Source of the DNA: Methylobacterium bullatum
Lineage (GTDB): Bacteria; Pseudomonadota; Alphaproteobacteria; Rhizobiales; Beijerinckiaceae
Direction: 5' to 3'
Length of the DNA stretch: 64,000 nucleotides
Assembly: GCA_902712845.1 (NCBI GenBank)
Contig: LR743504.1
Location: 1,772,001 to 1,836,000, forward strand
The notes under the pieces were generated by a model. The model did no database searches. It was given only the letters and a program-made list of their open reading frames with translations, and was not told where the DNA came from. This document shows positions 27,543-35,592 of this stretch, piece by piece (the first letter of the stretch is position 1; each line of letters begins with the position of its first letter). A program made the position numbers and the translations under genes.

Positions 27543-28139
27543 TCAGAGCCGCTCAGTCACGAAAGCCTCTGCCTCCGGCGAGGTCTCCGCTGATTGGCTC
27601 TGCAGCAGGGCGATCACCTCCTGCGCGTCCTTGGCCACCAGATAGTTCAGCTCCAGCCCCTCGCGGATGAAGCCCTGGTCGCGCATATGATCGAGGAGGG
27701 TCAGCAGCGGCGTCCAGAACTCGGCGATCGAGAGCAGCAGGATCGGCTTCTTGTGCTGGCCGAGCTGCGCCCAGGTGAGCTGCTCCACGAGTTCTTCCAG
27801 GGTACCGATGCCGCCGGGCAAGGCGACGAAGGCGTCGGACCGCTCGAACATCAGCCGCTTGCGGGTGTGCATGTCACCGACGACGATGGTCTCCTGGATG
27901 GCGTCGAGCATCCGCTCGCGCGATTTCAGGAAGTCGGGGATGATGCCGGTGACATGGCCGCCGGCATCGAGCACCGCCTGAGCCACCGTGCCCATCAGTC
28001 CCACATTGCCGCCGCCATAGACGAGGCCGAGCCCGGCTTCCGCCAGGGCGCGGCCAAGCGCCGCCGCGGCCTCGGCGAAGGCCGGATCGCCGCCGAAGCC
28101 CGATCCGCAATAGACGCAGACGTTCTTCACCGGGGCCAT
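27543..28139 (-). CDS. LOG-family cytokinin riboside 5'-monophosphate phosphoribohydrolase
   Basis: A 198-residue Rossmann-fold protein of the TIGR00730/LOG group. Family signatures are VYCGSGFGGDPAF, LVYGGGNVGLMG, MHTRKRLMFERSDAFVALPGGIGTLEE (the PGGxGTxxE catalytic/nucleotide motif) and the C-terminal LELNYLV. These enzymes cleave N6-substituted AMP to free base, a step that can release active cytokinin, notable for plant-associated Methylobacterium. Some bacterial members hydrolyse other nucleotides. GGAGG 7 bases before ATG 28139 fixes the start. Confidence 0.9.
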   Translation of the reverse strand: MAPVKNVCVYCGSGFGGDPAFAEAAAALGRALAEAGLGLVYGGGNVGLMGTVAQAVLDAGGHVTGIIPDFLKSRERMLDAIQETIVVGDMHTRKRLMFERSDAFVALPGGIGTLEELVEQLTWAQLGQHKKPILLLSIAEFWTPLLTLLDHMRDQGFIREGLELNYLVAKDAQEVIALLQSQSAETSPEAEAFVTERL

Positions 28140-28354
28140 GCCGAGCCTCCCCCGATGAGGGGCAGGGAGGCGCCATCCAGGGGCCAAACTGCTGATTTCG
28201 TGAATGATCCCGCCTTTCGGGGGGAAGCGTGATTTGGTCTTGAGATCATGTCGGCTAGTATGTCGCCATCAATCGACGTTTTGTCGACAGCCAGAGTCGA
28301 AACCCGACGATGTTATCTGCCCCAAAGTCGAGGGATTTGAGGAGCGGGGGTGCC

Positions 28355-29965
28355 ATGACGGCGCAGTGGCGGCGAGGCCTGATTCTCGCGGGCGGTGGCC
28401 TGCTGGCCGGATTCGCCCTGGTCGTCGTGCTGTTCGGCACCGGCGAGATGTTCAAGCGCGCGCAGGGCGACAAGCAGCCCGTCGCCGCGGCGACGTCGCC
28501 TCAGCCGAGGGAGACCAGCACGCCCGAATCGCGGGCGGCGGAATCGCCCGCCGCCCCCGGCTCGCCGGTGACGCCTCCGGCGCGCCGGGATGAGGGGGCT
28601 TCGACGACGCCGGGAAAGTCGTCGGCGGGGGGAAGGGGCGCCACCGGGCAGACGGGCAACCCGCCCGCCGCGCAGGATCAGGCGCAGGCTCCGACCTTCG
28701 ACATCATCCGCGTCGAGCCGACGGGCGAGACCGTGATCGCCGGTCGCGGAACGCCCAACACCACCGTCGAGATGCTGCGCGACAACCACCCGATTGCCCG
28801 TGCGCTCATCGACCCGTCCGGTCAGTTTGCCATCGTCCCGCCTGCACTCCCCGCCGGTAGCAGCGAGATCACCCTGAGTTCGATCGGGGCCGACGGTCAA
28901 GGTCGGCAGGCGCGGGAGACCGTCATGGTGGTGGTCTCCGCCGACCGTACCACCAAGCCCCTCATCGCCCTGACGTCGCCCGACAAACCCACCGTCGTCC
29001 TGTCGCAGCCGGATCGTCCGGTGGATGCCGCTTCCGCCAAGGCGGCCGGCGGCGGTCCGAAGGGCGCCGGTTCGGACAAAACCGGCGGCACGGCGAGGGG
29101 CCCGGGCGAACCAGCCAAGGCGAATGGCGCGGTTGCCGCCAGTCCCGAAGCGGCCGGTCCCGACTCGTCCGGCGCTCAGAAGCCGGATGCCGTGCCGGTG
29201 AAGGTCGTCAGCGTCGATGCGGAGGAGGGCGGGCGTCTCTTCGTCACCGGGCAGGCGCCGGCCGGTGCCACCGTCCGCCTCTACATCAACGACGCCCAGA
29301 TCGCGCCCGGCAGCGTCGGCGCCGACGGGCGGGTCTCGTTCACGATCGGGCGCGGGGTCGCCCCCGGCGATTACCGGATCCGCATCGATCAGGTGGATCC
29401 CGTCTCGGGCAAGGTTAAGAGCCGGTCCGAAGTCGCCTTCTCCATGCCGCATGCGGCAAAGCCCGTGGTCGGTCCGGTACAGGACGCGCCGCCGAACGCG
29501 GCGCCGCCGGCCCTCGCGGCCAAGCCTTCGCCGAGCGCGGCGCTGGCGGCGAGGCCGCATGGCAAATCCTCGCCGGTTCTTGCCTCTTCCCTCGGTCGCC
29601 CGGTCCAGGGGGCACCCCAGGATGCCTCGCCGAGCGCGCCGGCCTCCGCCATGACGATGGGCCGGTCGCAGCCGAGCCCCACGACGGACGAAGCCGGCGC
29701 GGGAGCGGTGTCGGCCCTGGCGATCCAGCCCTCGGCCGCGCCTCAGAGCGTGTTCGTGCCGGAGATCAACACCGCCCGGATCACCCGCGGCGACAGCCTC
29801 TGGGAGATCAGCCGGCGCGTCTACGGCAAGGGGACCCGATACACGGTGATCTTCGACGCCAACCAGCCGCAGATCCGCAACCCGGACCTGATCTATCCCG
29901 GCCAGATCTTCGTGGTCCCGTCCGAGAGCGCGTCCACGCTGCCGCAGGACAAGCGGCGCAGCTGA
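28355..29965 (+). CDS. LysM-domain membrane-anchored envelope protein
   Basis: A 536-residue protein. One transmembrane segment (residues 8-28) anchors it. A Pro/Ala/Ser-rich linker follows, then two beta-sandwich-like repeats (FDIIRVEPTGETVIAGRGTPNTTVEML and VKVVSVDAEEGGRLFVTGQAPAGATVRLYIN), a second disordered stretch and a C-terminal LysM domain (ITRGDSLWEISRRVYGKGTRYTVIFDANQPQIRNPDLIYPGQIFVVP). LysM binds peptidoglycan N-acetylglucosamine chains. Likely a periplasmic wall-binding scaffold. The ATG at 28355 follows GGAG. Confidence 0.87.
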   Translation: MTAQWRRGLILAGGGLLAGFALVVVLFGTGEMFKRAQGDKQPVAAATSPQPRETSTPESRAAESPAAPGSPVTPPARRDEGASTTPGKSSAGGRGATGQTGNPPAAQDQAQAPTFDIIRVEPTGETVIAGRGTPNTTVEMLRDNHPIARALIDPSGQFAIVPPALPAGSSEITLSSIGADGQGRQARETVMVVVSADRTTKPLIALTSPDKPTVVLSQPDRPVDAASAKAAGGGPKGAGSDKTGGTARGPGEPAKANGAVAASPEAAGPDSSGAQKPDAVPVKVVSVDAEEGGRLFVTGQAPAGATVRLYINDAQIAPGSVGADGRVSFTIGRGVAPGDYRIRIDQVDPVSGKVKSRSEVAFSMPHAAKPVVGPVQDAPPNAAPPALAAKPSPSAALAARPHGKSSPVLASSLGRPVQGAPQDASPSAPASAMTMGRSQPSPTTDEAGAGAVSALAIQPSAAPQSVFVPEINTARITRGDSLWEISRRVYGKGTRYTVIFDANQPQIRNPDLIYPGQIFVVPSESASTLPQDKRRS

Positions 29966-30086
29966 GCCGCGACCGCGCATCCTGCATCCCGGCCCTGCGC
30001 CGCCGGGCGACTGTCTGGAACGGCTCAAAGGACTATATCGGGGCTGATTTCGACCGCTCCCGGTTCCCCTGCCCGAGTTTGCCTGA

Positions 30087-32054
30087 ATGAGCACCGATCC
30101 CACCTCCGCGGCGGGCGGCGGCACCACGCCGCCCGAGCGCCCCGGCCTGTTCGCCACCTATCGGCGCCTGTGGCCCTATCTCTGGCCCCATACCCGGCCG
30201 GACCTGCAGCGGCGCGTCTTCCTCGCCTTCGGCCTCCTCCTCGTCGCCAAGTTCGTGACGATGCTGACGCCCTTCACCTTCAAATGGGCGACCGACGCCC
30301 TCGTGGCGGCTTTGGGGGACAAGGACGGCCTCGGCGCCACGCTCCCCACGGGCCTGTTCGCGGCACCGATGCTGATGATCGGGCTCTACGGCCTGTCGCG
30401 GGTGATCATGGCGGTGCTCACCCAGGTGCGCGACGGGCTCTTCGCCAAGGTGGCGATGCATGCGGTGCGCCGCCTCGCGCTCCAGACCTTCGAGCACATG
30501 CACCGGCTCTCCCTGCGCTTCCATCTCGAACGCAAGACCGGCGGCCTCACCCGCGTGCTGGAGCGCGGGCGCGGCGGCATCGAGGAACTCTCGCGCCTGA
30601 TGGTGCTGACGCTGGTCCCCACCATCGTCGAATTCCTCCTCGTGATCGGCGTCCTCGCCTACGAGTTCGACTGGCTCTATTCGTTCGTCGTCTTCGTGAT
30701 GGTGGCGGCGTATCTCGCCTTCACCTGGAAGGCGACGCAGTGGCGCATCGAGATCCGCCGCCGGATGAACAATTCCGACACCGACGCCAACACCAAGGCG
30801 GTCGACTCGCTGCTGAACTTCGAGACCGTGAAGTATTTCGGCGCGGAGCGGCGCGAAGCGGAACGGTACGATGCCTCCATGGCGAAGTACGAAAAGGCCT
30901 CGACTCAGACCTACGTTTCACTCGCCGTGCTCAATGCCGGCCAGGCCCTGATCTTCACCATCGGCATGACGGTGGTGATGTGGCTCGCCGCGCGGGACAT
31001 CATGGCCGGCCGCACGACGCTCGGCGGGTTCGTCCTCGTCAACACGATGCTGGTGCAGCTCTCCATGCCGCTCAACTTCATGGGCATGATCTATCGCGAG
31101 ATCAAACAGGCGCTCATCGACATCGACGACATGTTCCAGATCCTGCATCGCAACCCCGAGATCGCCGACAGGCCGGGCGCGAAACCCCTCGCCGTGTCGG
31201 ACGGCGTGGTCCGGTTCGAAGATGTCCGCTTCGCCTACGATCCGGCACGGCCGATCCTGCGCGGCGTCAGCTTCGAGGTGCCGGCCGGGCGGACCATCGC
31301 CATCGTCGGCCCGTCGGGGGCGGGCAAATCGACCCTGTCGCGGCTTCTGTTCCGGTTCTACGAGCCGCAATCCGGCCGCATCCTCATCGACGGTCAGGAC
31401 ATCGCCGCCGTCGAGCAGGGCAGCTTGCGGGCCGCCATCGGCATGGTCCCGCAGGACACCGTGCTGTTCAACGACACGATCGGCTACAACATCCGCTACG
31501 GCCAATGGGATGCGAGCGACGAGGCGGTCCGTGAGGCGGCACGTCTCGCCCAGATCGACCGCTTCGTCTCCTCCCTGCCGGAGGGCTACGACACGCCGGT
31601 GGGCGAGCGCGGGCTGAAGCTGTCGGGCGGCGAGAAACAGCGCGTCGCCATTGCGCGCACGATCCTGAAAGGCCCGCCGATCCTGGTTCTCGACGAGGCG
31701 ACCTCGGCCCTCGATTCCTTCACCGAGCGCGAGATCCAGGACGCGCTCGACAAGGTGAGCCGTGGCCGCACCACCCTCGTCATCGCCCATCGCCTGTCGA
31801 CGGTGGTCAATGCGGACGAGATCATCGTCCTCGACCGGGGCGTGATCGTCGAGCGCGGCGACCATCAGAGCCTGCTCGATCTCGGCGGTGTCTATGCCTC
31901 CCTCTGGAGCCGCCAGCGCGAGGCCGACGAGGCCCGCGAGATCCTCAAGCGGGCGGAGGAGGCGCGGGCCGACGAGGAGGTGTCACCCTCCGATGTGCAG
32001 GCCGGTCCTCGGTCGATAAGGCCCGTCGTTCCGGAGCCTATGCCCGCCGAATAG
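30087..32054 (+). CDS. Atm1/HMT1-type ABC half-transporter
   Basis: A 655-residue ABC exporter with an N-terminal six-helix membrane domain (about residues 40-330) and a nucleotide-binding domain with Walker A GPSGAGKST, Q-loop VPQDTVLFNDTIGYNIRYG, signature LSGGEKQRVAIARTIL and Walker B ILVLDEATSALD. The segment NSDTDANTKAVDSLLNFETVKYFGAE is diagnostic of the Atm1/ABCB7/HMT1 group, which exports glutathione-linked sulphur or metal compounds. The homodimer sits in the inner membrane. It is separated by about 200 bases from the carrier-protein operon downstream. Confidence 0.93.
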   Translation: MSTDPTSAAGGGTTPPERPGLFATYRRLWPYLWPHTRPDLQRRVFLAFGLLLVAKFVTMLTPFTFKWATDALVAALGDKDGLGATLPTGLFAAPMLMIGLYGLSRVIMAVLTQVRDGLFAKVAMHAVRRLALQTFEHMHRLSLRFHLERKTGGLTRVLERGRGGIEELSRLMVLTLVPTIVEFLLVIGVLAYEFDWLYSFVVFVMVAAYLAFTWKATQWRIEIRRRMNNSDTDANTKAVDSLLNFETVKYFGAERREAERYDASMAKYEKASTQTYVSLAVLNAGQALIFTIGMTVVMWLAARDIMAGRTTLGGFVLVNTMLVQLSMPLNFMGMIYREIKQALIDIDDMFQILHRNPEIADRPGAKPLAVSDGVVRFEDVRFAYDPARPILRGVSFEVPAGRTIAIVGPSGAGKSTLSRLLFRFYEPQSGRILIDGQDIAAVEQGSLRAAIGMVPQDTVLFNDTIGYNIRYGQWDASDEAVREAARLAQIDRFVSSLPEGYDTPVGERGLKLSGGEKQRVAIARTILKGPPILVLDEATSALDSFTEREIQDALDKVSRGRTTLVIAHRLSTVVNADEIIVLDRGVIVERGDHQSLLDLGGVYASLWSRQREADEAREILKRAEEARADEEVSPSDVQAGPRSIRPVVPEPMPAE

Positions 32055-32203
32055 CGCATCGCCGGAGGGCATGGCCATGCGCTTTCATGGGTGGTCGTAT
32101 CCGCGATGCGATGACTGTTCAGGAGCGGGCGCGGTAAGAAAGTCTATTGACCAGTATTTCATGCCGGCTTGTCCCGCTCATTAACTACCTGAGCCGAATG
32201 GTC

Positions 32204-32231
32204 TTGACCGGCATGGTCGCTGCGATATTTT
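32204..32231 (+). promoter_or_regulatory. Candidate promoter of the aminoacyl-carrier-protein operon
   Basis: TTGACC at 32204-32209 and TATTTT at 32226-32231, spacing 16, in an AT-rich stretch 32 bases before the carrier-protein ATG. An inverted repeat ATATTT-N6-AAATAT (32225-32242) overlaps the -10 element and could be an operator. Confidence 0.42.
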
Positions 32232-32262
32232 ACGAGAAATATTATGTAAAAGGCGCGGCAAC

Positions 32263-32517
32263 ATGGTGCTTCCCGAAGATATCCGCGAAACGCTCAAGAG
32301 CGTCGCGGCCCTGACCGAAGTGGTCGACAGTCTCGGAGAAGACGACAACCTGTTTGACAGAGGTCTGGACTCGTTCGGCTCGGTCCAGCTGATGCTCGCG
32401 CTCGAAGAACGCTACAACATCGAGTTCCCCGACAACCTCCTCAACCGGCGTTCCTTCTCCACCATCCGCATCATCGTCGAGACGGTGAGCAAGCTGACCG
32501 TTTCGGCAGCGGCATGA
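32263..32517 (+). CDS. Acyl/aminoacyl carrier protein
   Basis: An 84-residue four-helix carrier protein. The phosphopantetheine attachment site is Ser37 in [12 protein letters not shown]. It differs from the fatty-acid ACP (DSL motif) and is a stand-alone carrier of the kind paired with amino acid:[carrier protein] ligases. The gene heads a run of six tightly packed genes; its stop overlaps the next start by 4 bases. I infer that the ligase encoded at 33674-34612 loads its pantetheine thiol with an amino acid. Confidence 0.93.
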   Translation: MVLPEDIRETLKSVAALTEVVDSLGEDDNLFDRGLDSFGSVQLMLALEERYNIEFPDNLLNRRSFSTIRIIVETVSKLTVSAAA

Positions 32518-33677
32518 CCGACATCGCCATCCGCGCCAAGCGGGTCGCTTCTGTCGCTGCCCTCCATGCCGACGACGTCGATCGGGAGGCCCGCTTTCCC
32601 GCCGAGGCAGTGACGGCTCTCAAGGCGGAGCGCCTGCTCGGGATGCAGATCCCCATGCCGTTCGGCGGCGAGAGCGCGAGCCTGTCGCAGATCGCCGAAG
32701 TCTGCTTCACCCTGTCCCAGGCCTGTTCCGCTGCGGCGATGGTCTTCGCCATGCACCAGATCAAGGTCGCGAGCCTCGTCTCGCACGGCCTCGACAGCGA
32801 GTGGCATTGCATCTTGATGGAAAGGGTGGCGCGCGATCAGCTCCTTTTCGCCTCGGCCACCACCGAGGGCGGCATCGGCGGCGACCTGCGCAACAGCCTC
32901 TGCGCGGTCGAGACGATGGGCGACGTGTTCCGTTTCGCGAAGGACGCCACCGTGATCTCCTACGGTGCCCATGCCGACGTGATCCTCGCCACAGGCCGCC
33001 GTCATCCGGAGGCGGCCTCGTCGGATCAAGTCCTCGTGGCCCTGATGAAGGGACAGATGTCCCTGGAGCGCACGAGCACCTGGGATACGCTCGGCATGCG
33101 CGGCACCTGCAGCGACGGGTTCAAGCTCGAAGCCCGCGACGTGCCGGTGGCGCAGATCCTGCCCAAGCCCTTTGCCGAGATCGCGGCGCAATCCATGCTC
33201 GCCTGGTCGCACCTGCTCTGGAGCAGTGTCTGGTTCGGCATCGCCAGCCATGCCCTCGACAGGGCCAGGGCCTATGTCCAGGGCGAAGCCCGGCGTCGGC
33301 CGGGCCAGGTTCCGCCCGGTGCCCTGCGTCTGGCCGAAGCCGCCAACGAGCTGCAGGCCATGAAGGCAACGGTGATCGCCGCCCTCAAGCGCTACGAGGC
33401 GGCGCAGGGCGACGCCGACGAACTCGGCTCCATCGGGTTCGCCGTCATGCTCAACAACGTCAAGACGACGATCTCCGACAAGGCGGTCGACATCGTCCAG
33501 CGGGCGCTGGGGATCGTCGGGCTCTCCGGCTACAAGAACGGCACTCCGTTCAGCCTCGGCCGGCAACTCCGCGACGTTCTGTCGGCGCCGCTGATGATCA
33601 ACAACGACCGCATCCTCGCCAACACCGCGAACCTCCTGCTGGTGCAGAAGGGCGGGGCGCAGCTTCTGAGCGCATGA
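32514..33677 (+). CDS. Acyl-CoA dehydrogenase-like flavoprotein
   Basis: A 387-residue member of the acyl-CoA dehydrogenase superfamily: N-terminal helices, a middle beta domain ([23 protein letters not shown]) and a C-terminal helical bundle ending in [27 protein letters not shown]. The usual catalytic Glu of the EGT/EI region is not evident; that stretch reads INNDRI, as in monooxygenase-like subgroups. Overlap with both neighbours (4 bases each) suggests it acts on a carrier-bound substrate, perhaps oxidising an aminoacyl or acyl thioester. That role is inference. Confidence 0.85.
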   Translation: MTDIAIRAKRVASVAALHADDVDREARFPAEAVTALKAERLLGMQIPMPFGGESASLSQIAEVCFTLSQACSAAAMVFAMHQIKVASLVSHGLDSEWHCILMERVARDQLLFASATTEGGIGGDLRNSLCAVETMGDVFRFAKDATVISYGAHADVILATGRRHPEAASSDQVLVALMKGQMSLERTSTWDTLGMRGTCSDGFKLEARDVPVAQILPKPFAEIAAQSMLAWSHLLWSSVWFGIASHALDRARAYVQGEARRRPGQVPPGALRLAEAANELQAMKATVIAALKRYEAAQGDADELGSIGFAVMLNNVKTTISDKAVDIVQRALGIVGLSGYKNGTPFSLGRQLRDVLSAPLMINNDRILANTANLLLVQKGGAQLLSA

Positions 33678-34612
33678 TGGACCAGCTTCCCGCCCGCGAT
33701 CCCGTGTCCGGGCCGCCCTCCCTGTTGGACCGGCTCTTCGACCAGGGTCTCCTCGTTCGCACCGGCGTCGATGGGCTCTATGGGCGCAGCGGCGAGTTCG
33801 AGAGCGTGGTCGAGGCCGTGGACCGGATCGCCACCCGGCTCGGCGCCGGCGACGGGGCCGAATCCCTGCGCTTTCCGCCCGGCATGAGCCGGCCGGCCTT
33901 CGAGCGCAGCGGCTATCTCAAGGGGTTCCCGAACCTCGCCGGCACCATCCACTGCTTCTGCGGAAACGACGCCGACCATGCCCGGCTACTGGCCTGCATC
34001 GAGGCCGGCACCGACTGGACCGGCGGCCAGGCCGCCAGCGAGATCGTGCTGACGCCCGCCGCCTGCTACCCGCTCTATCCTGTGGCCGCCGCGCGCGGGG
34101 CGCTGCCCGAGGGCGGGCTGCTGTTCGACCTGCAATCCTACTGCTTCCGCCACGAGCCCTCGCTGGAGCCGACGCGGATGCAGATGTTCCGCATGCGCGA
34201 ATACGTGCGCATGGGCAGTCCCGATCAGGTTCTCGCCTTCCGCGAGCTCTGGCTGGAGCGCGGCACCGCGATGATGCGCGAACTCGGCCTGCCGATCGCG
34301 GTGGACCCGGCCAACGATCCGTTCTTCGGCCGCGCCGGGCGCATGCTCGCCAACAACCAGCGCGCCCAGGGGCTGAAATTCGAGCTGAACGTGCCCGTCA
34401 ACAGCGAGGACAAACCCACCGCCTGCCTCAGCTTCAATTACCACCAGGACCATTTCGGCACGATCTGGGACATCCGGCAGGCCGATGGCGAGGTGGCGCA
34501 CACCGCCTGCGTCGGCTTCGGGCTGGAGCGGATCACCCTGGCGCTGCTCCGGCATCACGGGCTCGACATCGAGGCGTGGCCGGATGCCGTGCGCGACCGG
34601 CTCTGGGGCTAG
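33674..34612 (+). CDS. Amino acid:[carrier protein] ligase (class II aaRS-like)
   Basis: A 312-residue homologue of the catalytic core of atypical seryl-tRNA synthetases, lacking any tRNA-binding domain. Class II motif 2 is [14 protein letters not shown] and motif 3 is [13 protein letters not shown]. Candidate zinc ligands Cys131 (PAACYPLYP), Glu176 (MREYV) and Cys279 (HTACVGFG) appear in the Cys-Glu-Cys order known for this family. Characterised relatives from Bradyrhizobium and Agrobacterium adenylate glycine or alanine and transfer it to a dedicated carrier protein instead of tRNA. The carrier gene is two genes upstream. ATG overlaps the preceding stop (ATGA). Confidence 0.92.
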   Translation: MMDQLPARDPVSGPPSLLDRLFDQGLLVRTGVDGLYGRSGEFESVVEAVDRIATRLGAGDGAESLRFPPGMSRPAFERSGYLKGFPNLAGTIHCFCGNDADHARLLACIEAGTDWTGGQAASEIVLTPAACYPLYPVAAARGALPEGGLLFDLQSYCFRHEPSLEPTRMQMFRMREYVRMGSPDQVLAFRELWLERGTAMMRELGLPIAVDPANDPFFGRAGRMLANNQRAQGLKFELNVPVNSEDKPTACLSFNYHQDHFGTIWDIRQADGEVAHTACVGFGLERITLALLRHHGLDIEAWPDAVRDRLWG

Positions 34613-34615
34613 GAA

Positions 34616-35581
34616 GTGTCCGCCACCGCCCTCCGCGAAGAGCCCTCGGACCCGTCGCCATCCGGCTCCCATCCCCTTCACGGCTCCGACCGGATCTGGC
34701 CGGAGACGAACTGCTACGTCGATCTCTGGATCGAATTGCTGCACGGCCGGAGCCTCGTGCCGGAAGCGATGCTCGGCTTCACCCTGCGGCAGGATTTCGA
34801 GGGCGACCAGTTCACCTTCTTCAAGCCCCCTCCCGGCGACATCGAACGGCTCTACGGATTGTCGATCCAGGAACTCGCGGTCTTCGAGAGCCTGGAGGCG
34901 CATGCCTTCGTCCAGGTCGCGCGCGGATGCCCGGTCCTGGTGGAGGTTGACGCGATCCACCTGCCCGATACGGCGGGGACCACCTATGGTCGCCAGCACG
35001 GCAAAACCACCATCGGCATCCTCGGCCTCGACGCGGGCGAGCGCACGCTCGACTATCTCCACAATGCCGGCCGCTTCCGTCTGCAGGGCGCCGATTACGA
35101 GGGCATCTTCGCCGCCGGAATCCTTTTCCCCTATGCCGAGTTCGTGAAGCCGGTCGGCCCGCCGCTGCCGCCGGACGACCTGCCCCGTGCCGCCCTCGAC
35201 CTGCTGCGCCATCACCGGCGCTTCGCGCCTCGCGCCAATCCGATCCTCGCTTTCCGGGATGCCCTGGCGGAGCGGGCGGAGGCGCTGGTGCAGAACCCGC
35301 TCCGCGTCTTCCACAGCTACGCCTTCAACACGACCCGCCAGCTCGGAGCCAATTTTGAGCTTCTCGGCAGCCATCTCGCCTGGCTCGAAAGCCATGGCGT
35401 TGCCGACATGTCTTCCGGCTCGGAACTGGCGCAAAAGCTCGCGGCGGAAGCCAAGGCCTTTCAGTTCCAGTTGGCGCGCGCTTTCGGCCGGCGCAACGCC
35501 ACGGGTCTCTGTCAACGCCTCGACGGGCTGGCCGGCACCTACGATGCGGTCTTTACCGCCCTCGACCGCGCGCTGTCCTGA
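34616..35581 (+). CDS. DUF1839 protein, candidate cysteine aminoacyltransferase
   Basis: A 321-residue DUF1839 family protein, often found beside amino acid:carrier-protein ligases. Residues 27-150 resemble the N-terminal papain-like domain of BtrH, which moves an acyl chain from a carrier protein to an aminoglycoside: Cys33 in ETNCYVD, VLVEVDAIHLP (Asp112) and RQHGKTTIGILGLD (His128). The C-terminal half is helical with no assigned function. GTG start 3 bases after the ligase stop. If the comparison holds, it transfers the activated amino acid to an acceptor. Family call is firm; mechanism is inference. Confidence 0.82.
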   Translation: MSATALREEPSDPSPSGSHPLHGSDRIWPETNCYVDLWIELLHGRSLVPEAMLGFTLRQDFEGDQFTFFKPPPGDIERLYGLSIQELAVFESLEAHAFVQVARGCPVLVEVDAIHLPDTAGTTYGRQHGKTTIGILGLDAGERTLDYLHNAGRFRLQGADYEGIFAAGILFPYAEFVKPVGPPLPPDDLPRAALDLLRHHRRFAPRANPILAFRDALAERAEALVQNPLRVFHSYAFNTTRQLGANFELLGSHLAWLESHGVADMSSGSELAQKLAAEAKAFQFQLARAFGRRNATGLCQRLDGLAGTYDAVFTALDRALS

Positions 35582-35592
35582 GGGGCATCGCG

